Source of the DNA: Humidesulfovibrio sp.
Lineage (GTDB): Bacteria > Desulfobacterota > Desulfovibrionia > Desulfovibrionales > Desulfovibrionaceae
Direction: 5' to 3'
Assembly (NCBI RefSeq): GCF_030689645.1
Contig: NZ_JAUYFU010000110.1
Coordinates: forward strand, 1-64,000
DNA length: 64,000 nucleotides
Both the position numbers and the translations under genes were made by a program. This document shows positions 37,734-46,044 of the stretch, in pieces. Below the pieces are notes generated by a model. It did no database searches. It was not told the origin of the DNA and was given only the letters and a program-made list of their open reading frames with translations. Each line of letters begins with the position of its first letter. Position 1 is the first letter of the stretch.

Positions 37734-38303
37734 GTGGAGTGTAAAATTGATGTTCCCTGGCCTAAGGAAATCTCACAAAAAGCCGTCGTTGAAAAAGCGC
37801 AGAAAAACAGGTCGTTTCAAACATGGCAGGAATACAAAGCAATAATGACTGGAATATCTAGTAATCATAGTAAACTATCTCAAGAAGAGTTAGAAGAAGA
37901 CCTACAGAATTCGTATGAGCAGTACCTTGATTCTCGAGACAAGTTCCTGGTGTTTAGAGAAGGCTCGTTGATTGATGTGCACAATAGGGGCCACGTATTA
38001 ATTATGTCTGAAAACTGGACTGGAGAGTTTCGGGACCATCTGGATGTTGAAATCCGCTACGTTCAGAAATTGTCGATTCCATGTATTTGGAATTCATACT
38101 ATGAGGCCATGGCCTACACATGTGGGACAAGGTGGACGCCAGCACCGTCAAGGCAGACTGTTAACGCTGCGAAGCCGTCTGATTTTCGGAAAGTATGGCA
38201 TACCTGGGGACCTTATCGTGTGAGTCTGAATTGCACTGTTAGGCCAAGTTACCTTAAGCTTTCCAGCGAATATGAGTCTGGAACATTCAGGTTTTTATAT
38301 TGA
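37734..38303 (+). CDS. Unknown element protein
   Basis: This 189-residue protein of unknown function is charged at the N-terminus and ends in a mixed strand-rich half (SGTFRFLY). The GTG at 37734 has GAGAGGGG about seven bases upstream; a TTG at 37728 is also in frame. It has no signal peptide or membrane helix. It lies before the GHKL ATPase gene with a 344-bp gap, so a shared function is possible but not shown. That gap contains no supported gene. Confidence 0.6.
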   Translation: MECKIDVPWPKEISQKAVVEKAQKNRSFQTWQEYKAIMTGISSNHSKLSQEELEEDLQNSYEQYLDSRDKFLVFREGSLIDVHNRGHVLIMSENWTGEFRDHLDVEIRYVQKLSIPCIWNSYYEAMAYTCGTRWTPAPSRQTVNAAKPSDFRKVWHTWGPYRVSLNCTVRPSYLKLSSEYESGTFRFLY

Positions 38304-38647
38304 GACATGATAAGACTCTGCACGAGTGACTGGAACCTGATAGGCCCTGTCGAAATAGTCAATAGTGGCGTTCTGTTATAGAGTCGCCCCGCCTGGGGGG
38401 CCCTGTTTCAAAATGGCTAGGTGATAGGTCTAGCCATACCTGTAGAGCTAGTGGTATTTTGCCCGAACGATTTTAAAGCCAGAAAGGGCTTCGCTGGCTC
38501 AGCCTCCAGATTATTGCCAAGGGGCTACAATCTACTCACACGAAAAGACGGTGCGATGTCTTATGCTTACGGGCTGTCGTTGATATCATTAAATGTATCT
38601 GTGTTTAGCTAACGAGCGAGCTACACACGATAAAGGATTTATTAACA

Positions 38648-40549
38648 ATGAACGTTAATATTAAAAGTTATGTTAAAAGACTTGGAAGAGTTCACCTCCT
38701 CGACACGGTTGTTGAAGCCGTAGCGAACTCTTTGCATGCAGGAGCACATAGCATTAAAATTTCAGTTGATTATACGGATATGCTTGATAATGAAAAGTGG
38801 ATAAATGGTTTGTCGATTTGTGACGATGGCGAAGGTTTTCACAATGAAAACCAAGACTCTTTTAACGAATTCATGTCTGATTATAAATTGGCTCTTGGCT
38901 GCAGAGGAGTCGGGAGGTTTGCCTTTTTAAAAGTGTTCTCTATTGTGGAATATGTTAGCATTTACAAAGATAGTGGTATCTTTTACACTGTAAAATTCAA
39001 TTTTAGCGAAAAGTTTTCAAAGGACGCATTTGTTAAGAGCGAAAGCTTGCCCTCAAATACTGGAACAGTCGTAAGTTTTTCAATGGTTAACGAAAAGTAT
39101 AAAGACAAAAGCTGTAGGGCATTCAACGTTGGGCAAGTTAAGGAATACATCATTCACAAGCTTATTGCAGAATTGTCTTTGATTGACAGTTTTTGTATTG
39201 ACATACGTGGGTCTGATGGGACTCGCGCGGCAATTGATGGAAATGATATCCCAAAGCTGTCTGCACATGAATTTATAATTAAACAAAAAGATACCGATAA
39301 TATGCTCAACGGTTCAAGTTTAGAGAAAAAGTTTACTTTGAAATATAGCTTTTGCGACAACGGAGACGTTAAATCATATTTCTGTGTAGATAATAGGACA
39401 GTACAAGAAACTGGATTGAGCATACGCCTTTGTGATGGTACAGGAGGTCTTTTTTTGTTGTCTAGTGACTACATAAGCAGATATGTAGACGACATGCGGA
39501 CAAAAGTTGCAATTCCGAAAGATGCGGCCATAACAATGGCTAATATAAAAGAGTGTGCATCCGAGCAGCTTACCAGTATTATTACTGCTAGATTTCCTGA
39601 AATTCATGATAAAAACATAAAAACTGTTGATGATGTGTCTAAGAAATACCCGTACCTGAAACGTCATTTAGGTAAAAGTACGTCAATTGGGGTTTATGAC
39701 AAGAAAGAATTAGTTAGAAGCGCGTTCGAATCTCAGCGAAAAGCAAAAGATGCTGTAATCAACGAATTAGACCAATTGACAACGAGCTATAACAAGCTGC
39801 TCGCTGAGCACAGTGTTTCAGAAGTTTTTATTGATAAGTTCGTGAGTCATATTGCGCACACCAATGAGATAAACAAGGAGAATCTTGTTGAATTTGTCTG
39901 GTACTCAGACACAATCATCGATTTTCTTTTGAACCTTATAGAAAACAATTTCGCTGATGAGGCGACTATACACAACATAATAGTTAAAATGAAAAATGAT
40001 TACTACACGTCGCAAGATGTTGTTCAGACAGAATTGAATAACATGTGGATATTTGGTCCACAATTTATGTGTTATGATTACATTGCCAGTGATAAGATGA
40101 TTAAATCTATTTTGGCGTCTTTGGATACTGATATGCTTGAGTCGCTTGATTTTTCTGAGAAAAAGCCTGATATTTTTATGGCCATGCCTTCTTCAGATAC
40201 TCGCAAGGCCTCAGATATCATTATATTTGAGTTAAAGAAGTCTAGCTCTAAGTTTTTTGAAAAGACGAAAGGTATACAGCAGATTGTAGCTTACGCGTCT
40301 GCTCTTTTAGAAAATTTAAAAACGATTTCTATAGTCTGGGGATACCTTGTTGTTGATGTAGACGAAACACTCGAGAAGCATTTAAAAACTGATGGATATC
40401 ACTATTCATACTCTGAACATGGCAAGGTCATGGTTAGATATTACGAAACTCTAAATCTTTTGCTTACTGTTGTTGACTACAAGGCTTTATTGTTTCTGGC
40501 AAAGTCAAGGAATAATATCTTTACAGATATCCTTACTAAACAAGTCTAA
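38648..40549 (+). CDS. GHKL (MutL/MORC-like) ATPase with C-terminal PD-(D/E)xK-like nuclease
   Basis: This 633-residue, AT-rich gene starts at an ATG with AAAGGA upstream. Residues 20-100 hold the GHKL ATP site: VVEAVANSLHAGAHSIKI (Asn27), SICDDGEGF (59-64) and LGCRGVGRFAFLKVF (lid glycines). Near residues 507-530 is PDIFMA followed by ASDIIIFELKKSS, which fits the Asp...ExK core of restriction-type nucleases, with KGIQQIVAYASALL after it. A coiled region (about 365-400) links the parts. Such MutL-like ATPases with nucleases are known from restriction and anti-phage systems, so a stand-alone defence role is likely. Confidence 0.72.
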   Translation: MNVNIKSYVKRLGRVHLLDTVVEAVANSLHAGAHSIKISVDYTDMLDNEKWINGLSICDDGEGFHNENQDSFNEFMSDYKLALGCRGVGRFAFLKVFSIVEYVSIYKDSGIFYTVKFNFSEKFSKDAFVKSESLPSNTGTVVSFSMVNEKYKDKSCRAFNVGQVKEYIIHKLIAELSLIDSFCIDIRGSDGTRAAIDGNDIPKLSAHEFIIKQKDTDNMLNGSSLEKKFTLKYSFCDNGDVKSYFCVDNRTVQETGLSIRLCDGTGGLFLLSSDYISRYVDDMRTKVAIPKDAAITMANIKECASEQLTSIITARFPEIHDKNIKTVDDVSKKYPYLKRHLGKSTSIGVYDKKELVRSAFESQRKAKDAVINELDQLTTSYNKLLAEHSVSEVFIDKFVSHIAHTNEINKENLVEFVWYSDTIIDFLLNLIENNFADEATIHNIIVKMKNDYYTSQDVVQTELNNMWIFGPQFMCYDYIASDKMIKSILASLDTDMLESLDFSEKKPDIFMAMPSSDTRKASDIIIFELKKSSSKFFEKTKGIQQIVAYASALLENLKTISIVWGYLVVDVDETLEKHLKTDGYHYSYSEHGKVMVRYYETLNLLLTVVDYKALLFLAKSRNNIFTDILTKQV

Positions 40550-40636
40550 AATTAACTATTGCTGTGTTTTGAGCATGCGCACTACTCGTCTGCTACAGTA
40601 TTCTTGAAGTGCGGCTCCCTGTTTTGTCATGGTCGG

Positions 40637-41032
40637 TTATCTTCTTGAGGGTTCTTTTAGCTCTATGGAGAACTGCGGATTGCCTTCTTGCTCAGGGATT
40701 TTCTTATCCTCCAGGTAGAAATCTTCTGTTGATGCCAGGGTACAGGAGACAGAATTTAGACTCAGAATGCTGTTCAGGGGGATTTGGTCTAGCTCCTCAA
40801 AGAGAGCAAGGTCGTCCAATGGTATCGGCCACCAAGCTCTGACCCAGAATGCCTTCCCGTGGGCGTCCTGGGATACCCCATCAAGGAAGAACCAACGAAT
40901 CCTATCAGGCTTCGTTTCGTCCACCCACCACTTCCTGAAGACGAAAGCCTTAACTGTGACGCTCAGGCTGACTTGGTCTCCCAGACCTTGGGTTTTAAAC
41001 TTCTGAAGGGCGTCCTGGGCCTCCTTATCCAT
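40637..41032 (-). CDS. Unknown protein overlapping the resolvase gene
   Basis: This is a 131-residue acidic-to-neutral protein, rich in Trp in the middle (KWWVDETKPDRIRWFFLD, AFWVRAWWPIPLDD). I do not recognise it. Its start overlaps the end of the serine recombinase gene by eight bases, so it is translated with it. No signal peptide or membrane segment is visible. Confidence 0.6.
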   Translation of the reverse strand: MDKEAQDALQKFKTQGLGDQVSLSVTVKAFVFRKWWVDETKPDRIRWFFLDGVSQDAHGKAFWVRAWWPIPLDDLALFEELDQIPLNSILSLNSVSCTLASTEDFYLEDKKIPEQEGNPQFSIELKEPSRR

Positions 41033-41621
41033 TCACGGCCTCCTGAAGCTCACCAGGAGCTTCCTTCCCTTCCTTAAGGACCACATAGACCAACTGAGTG
41101 GAGATTCCGTACTCAGCGGCTAGGCCCTTCTTGGATGTGCCCCACACAGCACGTGCGCGAATCTCAGCCTTCTGTGCTTCTGTGAGTAGCGCTGGGCGGC
41201 CAAAGCGAACACCGCGCTTCAGGGCAGCTTTAATCCCCTCGTTAGCTCGTTCCCTGATGATGGAACGTTCAAACTGGCTGAAGCTACCCAAGATTTGTAA
41301 AAGTAAAAGTGACATTGGGTCCTCATCGCCCTTGAACGTTAGGTTCTCTTTGAGGAAGCGGACCTCTACCCCACGGGCATTGAGGTCAGAGACGATGCGC
41401 TCCAGGTCGGCCAGGTTGCGGGCCAGGCGGTCAATGGAATGGACGTAAAGAACGTCGTTGTCTCTGAGGTAGCGAAGGCATTCCTGAAGGACAGGGCGGT
41501 CAGTGCTCTTGGCGGATGCTTTCTCTTCAAACACCTTGTCCAGGGTCACGCCGTCCAACTGGCGGGCGGTGTTCTGGTCGGTAGTGCTGACACGAACATA
41601 GCCAACGTTATTTCCCGGCAT
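41025..41621 (-). CDS. Serine recombinase, resolvase/invertase family
   Basis: This 198-residue protein has the small serine recombinase catalytic domain: VGYVRVSTTDQNTARQL with the nucleophilic Ser, VHSIDRLARNLADL, and the long helix FSQFERSIIRERANEGIKAALKRG. A C-terminal helix-turn-helix follows (GTSKKGLAAEYGISTQLVYVVLK). The ATG at 41621 is preceded by AGGGAGAA; the frame continues to 41666. It could resolve dimers of the replicating element or invert DNA; no clear inverted target is visible beside it. Confidence 0.9.
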   Translation of the reverse strand: MPGNNVGYVRVSTTDQNTARQLDGVTLDKVFEEKASAKSTDRPVLQECLRYLRDNDVLYVHSIDRLARNLADLERIVSDLNARGVEVRFLKENLTFKGDEDPMSLLLLQILGSFSQFERSIIRERANEGIKAALKRGVRFGRPALLTEAQKAEIRARAVWGTSKKGLAAEYGISTQLVYVVLKEGKEAPGELQEAVNG

Positions 41622-41733
41622 CAGTTCTCCCTGTTTGAGGTTACAGAATTCCCTAAACTTCATCATAAAGCGACCTAGAAACTCGAATTTTGACTTTTAT
41701 TGGGCAGCAGTTTTCAAGGTTTTTAAAACCCAC

Positions 41734-42183
41734 TCAACCGTACATTTCTGGATTCACGATTTTCATGGACTCAATCTCTTCATCTGTGAAATCAGAAACA
41801 GGTTTTAGCGTGAATCCTTTTGGGGCAACTGTGGACCTCGTAAAATTATACATGTCAAAATGAAGAACAGACTTAGTCGGGCAATCAGTGACAGAGACTT
41901 CAAATTCATCAATTTTAGTTTCGAGAATCGGTGACGAAACGCTTCCTTTCCTGCGATAGCTGACAGGCTTGCCTTCTTTGGTCCTGAGCCTGTTGAGGTA
42001 GAAGACTTCTCCTTGCACGTGGTTCACAGGAATCGGATTGGTAATGGTTCCAAACTCACCATGGCCACCAGCAAGCTTATCGCTACCCAATTTTAGCTTC
42101 AGAAATGCGTCCTTGGTCCAAGGGCATTCCAATGTATCAATGACTTGAACCACTATCGGTTCATCAATCAGTTTCTTCTTCAT
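41734..42183 (-). CDS. Unknown element protein
   Basis: This 149-residue soluble protein shows no family that I know. The ATG at 42183 has GGAGGG ahead of it. The sequence is strand-rich with charged surface (HVQGEVFYLNRLRTKEGKPVSYRR). It is one of a run of small minus-strand genes (43012 down to 40637) that probably share a transcript. Confidence 0.6.
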   Translation of the reverse strand: MKKKLIDEPIVVQVIDTLECPWTKDAFLKLKLGSDKLAGGHGEFGTITNPIPVNHVQGEVFYLNRLRTKEGKPVSYRRKGSVSSPILETKIDEFEVSVTDCPTKSVLHFDMYNFTRSTVAPKGFTLKPVSDFTDEEIESMKIVNPEMYG

Positions 42184-42225
42184 GCTCACACCCTCCATAT
42201 TTCTATTTAGGTCTGGTGTGAGATT

Positions 42226-42630
42226 CTAGAACTGGCTCTGGTTGTGAGCGTTGATAGCAGCAGCAATCAGGGCCTCATCCCCCGGAAGCTTGAATCTGAA
42301 CCCGGCAGGAAGCTGAGGCTGGTTCAAGCAATTGTAATCATCAAGAAGCTCAGCCTGGTTCTTCTCGTCAACCAGGAACTCCTGAAGCGGCATCACTTTC
42401 GTAATCTCATCCTCGATGGCTCCTTCAGCACCTTCGCTGGCGTCGGAAGTAGCAAGCACGGCCAAGGCCTCGTTGAATCCGGGCAGGGCTTCAATGTCGT
42501 TAATGATGAAGTAAAAATTTGCGCTGGCGGGACCGCACGAAAATCCTGAGGAAACAAGCTGCACAATTATGGTGTGTTGGGTGATATCCTTCTCATCGTA
42601 AACCCTGCTGTAATCTTCCCAGTTGCTCAT
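42226..42630 (-). CDS. Unknown acidic element protein
   Basis: This 134-residue acidic protein has AGGAGGGG before the ATG. It contains a glutamate/alanine-rich stretch (SDASEGAEGAIEDEITKVMP). The family is not recognised. It lies 42 bp upstream of the 149-residue gene and ten bases after the membrane-protein gene. Confidence 0.6.
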   Translation of the reverse strand: MSNWEDYSRVYDEKDITQHTIIVQLVSSGFSCGPASANFYFIINDIEALPGFNEALAVLATSDASEGAEGAIEDEITKVMPLQEFLVDEKNQAELLDDYNCLNQPQLPAGFRFKLPGDEALIAAAINAHNQSQF

Positions 42631-42640
42631 AGCCCCCCTC

Positions 42641-43012
42641 CTATTTCAGGTTGTTGGCCCATTCCTTAAGAAAGGACGGCAGCACGTCCAAGAGCCAAAG
42701 GAGGAGCCTCATGCCCTCCATGAGCAAGAGCTTCCCCATTAGCACGTAGACGACGATGAGGAGGCCGATGATGTTAAGAATGGGAATCAGGCCCCAGGTG
42801 AAGCATGTGTCGAAGCTGATTGGCATAGAGAGGGTTTCGGCCAAGGCGTAGTGAATGAGATGCCCAAGACCGTAACCAAAGACTCCAATGTATGCTGATG
42901 CTGCCATGGCGAAGAAGAAAGCGTAGGCTAAAAGACCTGTAAACGTATCCCAGAAAATTGAATCTGAGAACTTTTTGTCTTTGTCGTTATTGGGAGAATC
43001 CTTAAGTGACAC
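42641..43012 (-). CDS. Small membrane protein of the element
   Basis: This protein of about 123 residues has two or three hydrophobic helices (FTGLLAYAFFFAMAASAYIGVFGYG and LIPILNIIGLLIVVYVLMGKLLLM) and a charged N-terminus. I chose the GTG at 43012 because GAGG lies five bases upstream; a GTG at 43018 is also in frame. Function unknown. Small membrane proteins in such islands are often effectors or regulators, but nothing specific is visible. Confidence 0.6.
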   Translation of the reverse strand: MSLKDSPNNDKDKKFSDSIFWDTFTGLLAYAFFFAMAASAYIGVFGYGLGHLIHYALAETLSMPISFDTCFTWGLIPILNIIGLLIVVYVLMGKLLLMEGMRLLLWLLDVLPSFLKEWANNLK

Positions 43013-43210
43013 AGCCACCTCTTTGGTTGAATATCCCCTAATTATACACCTCCTGCAAAAAGTTTATCAACCTTACCCACAGACTTTTTGGAAAAGAAAT
43101 ATTGGCTTGGAGTACGTATGAATTTTAAAAATTGCTTTACAATATTTCAAAGAGGTCATAGCAGCGAAATCAGAGCATCCACAAACACGACTTTAACAAG
43201 GAGAGCCATA

Positions 43211-43705
43211 ATGTCTGAGAACTACAAAGCGGCATTAGAAATTGTTAAGGCCCAGGCGAGTGTCAGGGCGATGAATGTTGAAGAGATTGGAACAATGGTC
43301 CAGGACCTAGTAAAAAAGCTTGATGCAATTTCTGGTGGGGTAGAGATTGAGGCTGCTCAGCCTGAAGCTGCTGCCGGTCCTGTCATGGACCCGAAGAAGT
43401 CCATCAAGGAAAATGCGATTGTTTGCCTATGCTGTGGCAAGAGTTTTAAAATCCTTACCAAGAAGCACCTGGCTGAGCATGGCTTGGACAAAAAGTCGTA
43501 TCTGGCTCAGTTCGGGCTGAAAAAAGGCACGACTTTGGCCTGCAAGGCTTTGGTGAAGAACCGCAAAGCCGTAATGGCTGAATCAAAGATTTGGGAAAAG
43601 GTGCCCGCTGGTAGCAGGGGCAAGAAGAAGGCTGCGGAGCCCAAGGCCGCTGCACCCAAGAAGGTGACCGCTAAGAAGGCCGCTCCTACTGAGAAGAAAG
43701 ACTAA
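43211..43705 (+). CDS. MucR/Ros family zinc-finger regulator
   Basis: This 164-residue protein has the MucR zinc finger: CLCCGKSFKILTKKHLAEHGLDKKSYLAQFGL. A helical N-terminal region and a Lys/Ala-rich tail (AAAPKKVTAKKAAPTEKK) surround it. MucR proteins bind AT-rich DNA and act as global or element-level regulators. The ATG at 43211 has AAGGAGA eight bases upstream; the frame extends to 43088 without a site. Genes of this type are common in Desulfovibrio mobile DNA. It is probably the island's regulator. Confidence 0.85.
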   Translation: MSENYKAALEIVKAQASVRAMNVEEIGTMVQDLVKKLDAISGGVEIEAAQPEAAAGPVMDPKKSIKENAIVCLCCGKSFKILTKKHLAEHGLDKKSYLAQFGLKKGTTLACKALVKNRKAVMAESKIWEKVPAGSRGKKKAAEPKAAAPKKVTAKKAAPTEKKD

Positions 43706-43745
43706 ATAGAAGTAGGTTCAGGCTCCGAAAAGTAAGATAGAGAAA

Positions 43746-43801
43746 GCCCCTGCCATTGCTCCTTTCATCCATTCCGGGGCTGTGGCGGGGGCTCTCTCTT
43801 T
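43746..43801 (+). terminator. Hairpin after the MucR-like gene
   Basis: GCCCCTGCCA pairs with TGGCGGGGGC (one T-G pair) around a loop of about 27 bases, followed by a pyrimidine run (TCTCTCTTTG). It is a likely terminator, although the loop is long. Confidence 0.55.
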
Positions 43802-43834
43802 GTCATCAGCAGGACCAGGAGGTATACTGAACCT

Positions 43835-44287
43835 GTGAACCTCAAACCACTCATCAAGGCTATCCTGGCCCAGTACAAACTCGACCCGCAAGGGCTCCAC
43901 GGGCTTCCTCATTGGGAACGTGTTCTTCAGAACGGACTACGCCTGGCTGAACACACCGGGGCCGATTCCACGGTCATTACCCTGTTCGCCTACTTTCATG
44001 ACGCCTGTAGGGGAAACGAGTGGAAGGACCCTGAACATGGGGTGCGCGGAGCAGCCCTGGCTCAGAAGCTCAGGGGCAAGTTTTTCTCGTGTTCAGATGC
44101 TCAGGTGGACCTGCTGGTCATAGCGTGTTCTCGTCACACAGGAGGGACTCCTGAAGATGACCAGGATATCACGGTCCTGACGTGCTGGGATGCGGACAGG
44201 TTGGACCTGGGGCGAGTTGGGAAGAGAATTGACACAAGCAAGCTATGCACGGAAACAGCCAGAGTCTCATGCCTCGAGCATGAATAA
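43835..44287 (+). CDS. HD-domain protein next to the retron
   Basis: This 150-residue protein has a metal-dependent HD hydrolase core: HGLPHWERVLQNGLRLAEHTG, LFAYFHDACRGNEWKDPEHG and ACSRHTGG. It lies directly before the retron ncRNA (68 bp gap), on the same strand. The GTG start at 43835 has AGGAGG about ten bases upstream. The substrate is unknown; nucleotide or dNTP hydrolysis would fit the fold. It may be a housekeeping gene of the island rather than a retron partner. Confidence 0.75.
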   Translation: MNLKPLIKAILAQYKLDPQGLHGLPHWERVLQNGLRLAEHTGADSTVITLFAYFHDACRGNEWKDPEHGVRGAALAQKLRGKFFSCSDAQVDLLVIACSRHTGGTPEDDQDITVLTCWDADRLDLGRVGKRIDTSKLCTETARVSCLEHE

Positions 44288-44321
44288 CCTTGGACGAGAT
44301 AATCCAACTTCACCTTAAAGT

Positions 44322-44350
44322 TTGACCACCTACCTCAACGGTGGTACGAA
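44322..44350 (+). promoter_or_regulatory. Candidate promoter for the retron ncRNA
   Basis: TTGACC (44322-44327) and TACGAA (44345-44350) are spaced by 17 bp, which would start transcription at about 44357, within the first bases of the left inverted arm. The inverted repeat ACCACC-n9-GGTGGT (44325-44345) overlaps it and might be an operator. The -10 match is weak. Confidence 0.4.
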
Positions 44351-44354
44351 TTTC

Positions 44355-44493
44355 TAAAGAGCGCGCCGGTACGATTGACTCGTGCTGCGTAAACGCGGCA
44401 TCAAGCACAATGGCTCCATGCAGCCATGTGTGTCGCACTATGACGATTGTTACTAGGTTCCACGTGTAAAGTAGAATCCCGGTGCGCTCTTTA
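44355..44493 (+). ncRNA. Candidate retron msr-msd RNA with a1/a2 arms
   Basis: The 15-base arm TAAAGAGCGCGCCGG (44355-44369) pairs with CCGGTGCGCTCTTTA (44479-44493): fourteen Watson-Crick pairs and one G-U in RNA. This is the a1/a2 design of retron ncRNAs. Between the arms are at least two stem-loops: TGCTGCG-TAAA-CGCGGCA (44383-44400) and ATGGCT-n6-AGCCAT (44410-44427). The a2 arm ends six bases before the reverse transcriptase start. The region of about 139 nt is non-coding. The branching G and the exact msr/msd border cannot be set by eye. Confidence 0.7.
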
Positions 44494-44499
44494 TAAACA

Positions 44500-46044
44500 A
44501 TGACTGAAATTCAAGAGCTTCAAACCATCCCACAGCTTGCGCAGTACCTCGGCTATGACGAGAGTTCTCTCCTGTCGTATCTGTACAAAGGCGTAGACCG
44601 GTATAGGGTATTTGCAATACCAAAAAAAACCGGTGGCGAACGAACAATACACTCACCATGCAAACAACTAAAGGAAATACAACGGAAGATATCTACGCTG
44701 CTACAAAAAATCTACACTCCTAAGCCCTCCGTTCATGGATTCATTCCCGACAGAAGTATTGTAACAAATGCTAAAGAACACAGTTCAAAAAAAGTTGTTA
44801 TAAACATTGATTTGAAAGATTTTTTCCCAAGCATAACGTTTCACCGAATCTATGGGACGTTCCGGTCGGGTGCGTATCAAATTCCGAATAATGTTTCCGC
44901 AGTCATAGCTCATGCCTGTTGCAGAAATGGAGCACTACCTATCGGTGCACCTAGTTCTCCTATTATATCTAATATGGTCGCCAAACATCTTGACACAGCA
45001 ATGCTTCAATATTGTAAAGCGCACAGCCTTAGATACACAAGGTATGCCGATGACATAACGTTGTCTACAAACAAAACTAAAGGTCTTTCAGCACTGCTGG
45101 CCTATTCTGGCACATCATTAGAATGGAGTGGCAGCCTAATTGACACCATCCATTCTACTAGATTTGAAATTAACCAAAGCAAGATACGGGTACAGCTTTC
45201 AACCGAGCGTCAGCGTGTAACCGGGCTAACGGTCAACAAGTTTCCAAACAAAGACAGAGGCTACATCAACAAGATTCGTGGAGCCTTGGCGAGTTGGGAA
45301 CATCATGGATACAAATCGGCTAACGACCACCACATCGCACTTCACGGAAACAAGAGCGGAGTGCTGTCAGATTATATTAGTGGATGCATGGCCCACCTGT
45401 TTGATGTACGCGGCCATGACAGCATTGTACTTTGCAATCTGATGAAACGATACTCTGCTTTGCTTGGGAAAGAACACGAGTGCCACAAAGACAATATTTC
45501 TAAATTATTAGACTCAACTCTTATTGCCTACGACGAGCACGGGGAAGAGATTGGCACGGCATTTTTACTCTATGGTATTGGAATCGTGACATGTAAACAT
45601 GTTTCTGAGTGTACCATCAAGATTGCCCATTGGAAAACCCAGGACAAGAAGTACTTTGCCGACGTGCATAAGGCGCACGACACTCTTGACATTGCCATTC
45701 TCAATGTTCCTGGATTTCCGAAAAACAAACACAGGAACTTGCGGATTGCCTCAAATACAGACAGAGATATCGGGTCAAAATATATGTTTTCAGGATTTCC
45801 AAACTATGCTGGAGGTCCGCCAAGCGTTTACAAGGGCACCATCGCGAACAAAGTGAATCAATGTGGTGGCAAGCAGTACAAGTTAGACAAGGACGTTTAC
45901 GGTGGAGCCAGCGGTGCCCCTTTAGTCGACAGCGACCTATATGTTATTGGCATTGTGACTCAAGGCTTTGGCTCTGACCACAAGCGTGGAGAAACGGATG
46001 CCCACCTGGCACTAAACATTTGCCATCTCTTGGAACTTATTTAG
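44500..46044 (+). CDS. Retron-type reverse transcriptase fused to trypsin-like protease
   Basis: This is a 514-residue fusion. Residues about 30-320 are a retron-like reverse transcriptase: INIDLKDFFPSI (first catalytic Asp, about 104), GALPIGAPSSPIISNMV, YTRYADDITLS (YADD at 182-185) and VTGLTVN (240-246), typical of retron enzymes. Residues about 335-514 are a chymotrypsin-fold protease with a complete triad: His367 in GIVTCKHV, Asp397 in TLDIAIL, Ser471 in GGASGAPLV. No signal peptide is present, so the protease is cytoplasmic. With the RNA arms directly upstream this is a self-contained retron whose likely effector is the protease. Confidence 0.88.
   Translation: MTEIQELQTIPQLAQYLGYDESSLLSYLYKGVDRYRVFAIPKKTGGERTIHSPCKQLKEIQRKISTLLQKIYTPKPSVHGFIPDRSIVTNAKEHSSKKVVINIDLKDFFPSITFHRIYGTFRSGAYQIPNNVSAVIAHACCRNGALPIGAPSSPIISNMVAKHLDTAMLQYCKAHSLRYTRYADDITLSTNKTKGLSALLAYSGTSLEWSGSLIDTIHSTRFEINQSKIRVQLSTERQRVTGLTVNKFPNKDRGYINKIRGALASWEHHGYKSANDHHIALHGNKSGVLSDYISGCMAHLFDVRGHDSIVLCNLMKRYSALLGKEHECHKDNISKLLDSTLIAYDEHGEEIGTAFLLYGIGIVTCKHVSECTIKIAHWKTQDKKYFADVHKAHDTLDIAILNVPGFPKNKHRNLRIASNTDRDIGSKYMFSGFPNYAGGPPSVYKGTIANKVNQCGGKQYKLDKDVYGGASGAPLVDSDLYVIGIVTQGFGSDHKRGETDAHLALNICHLLELI

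Noticed and set aside
38421-38612. 63-codon frame before the GHKL gene
   Set aside because: Composition is unlike a protein, there is no ribosome site, and it lies in an otherwise regulatory gap.
43718-43912. Minus-strand 64-codon frame between the MucR-like and HD genes
   Set aside because: It covers a terminator hairpin and the start of the plus-strand HD gene, and shows no ribosome site.
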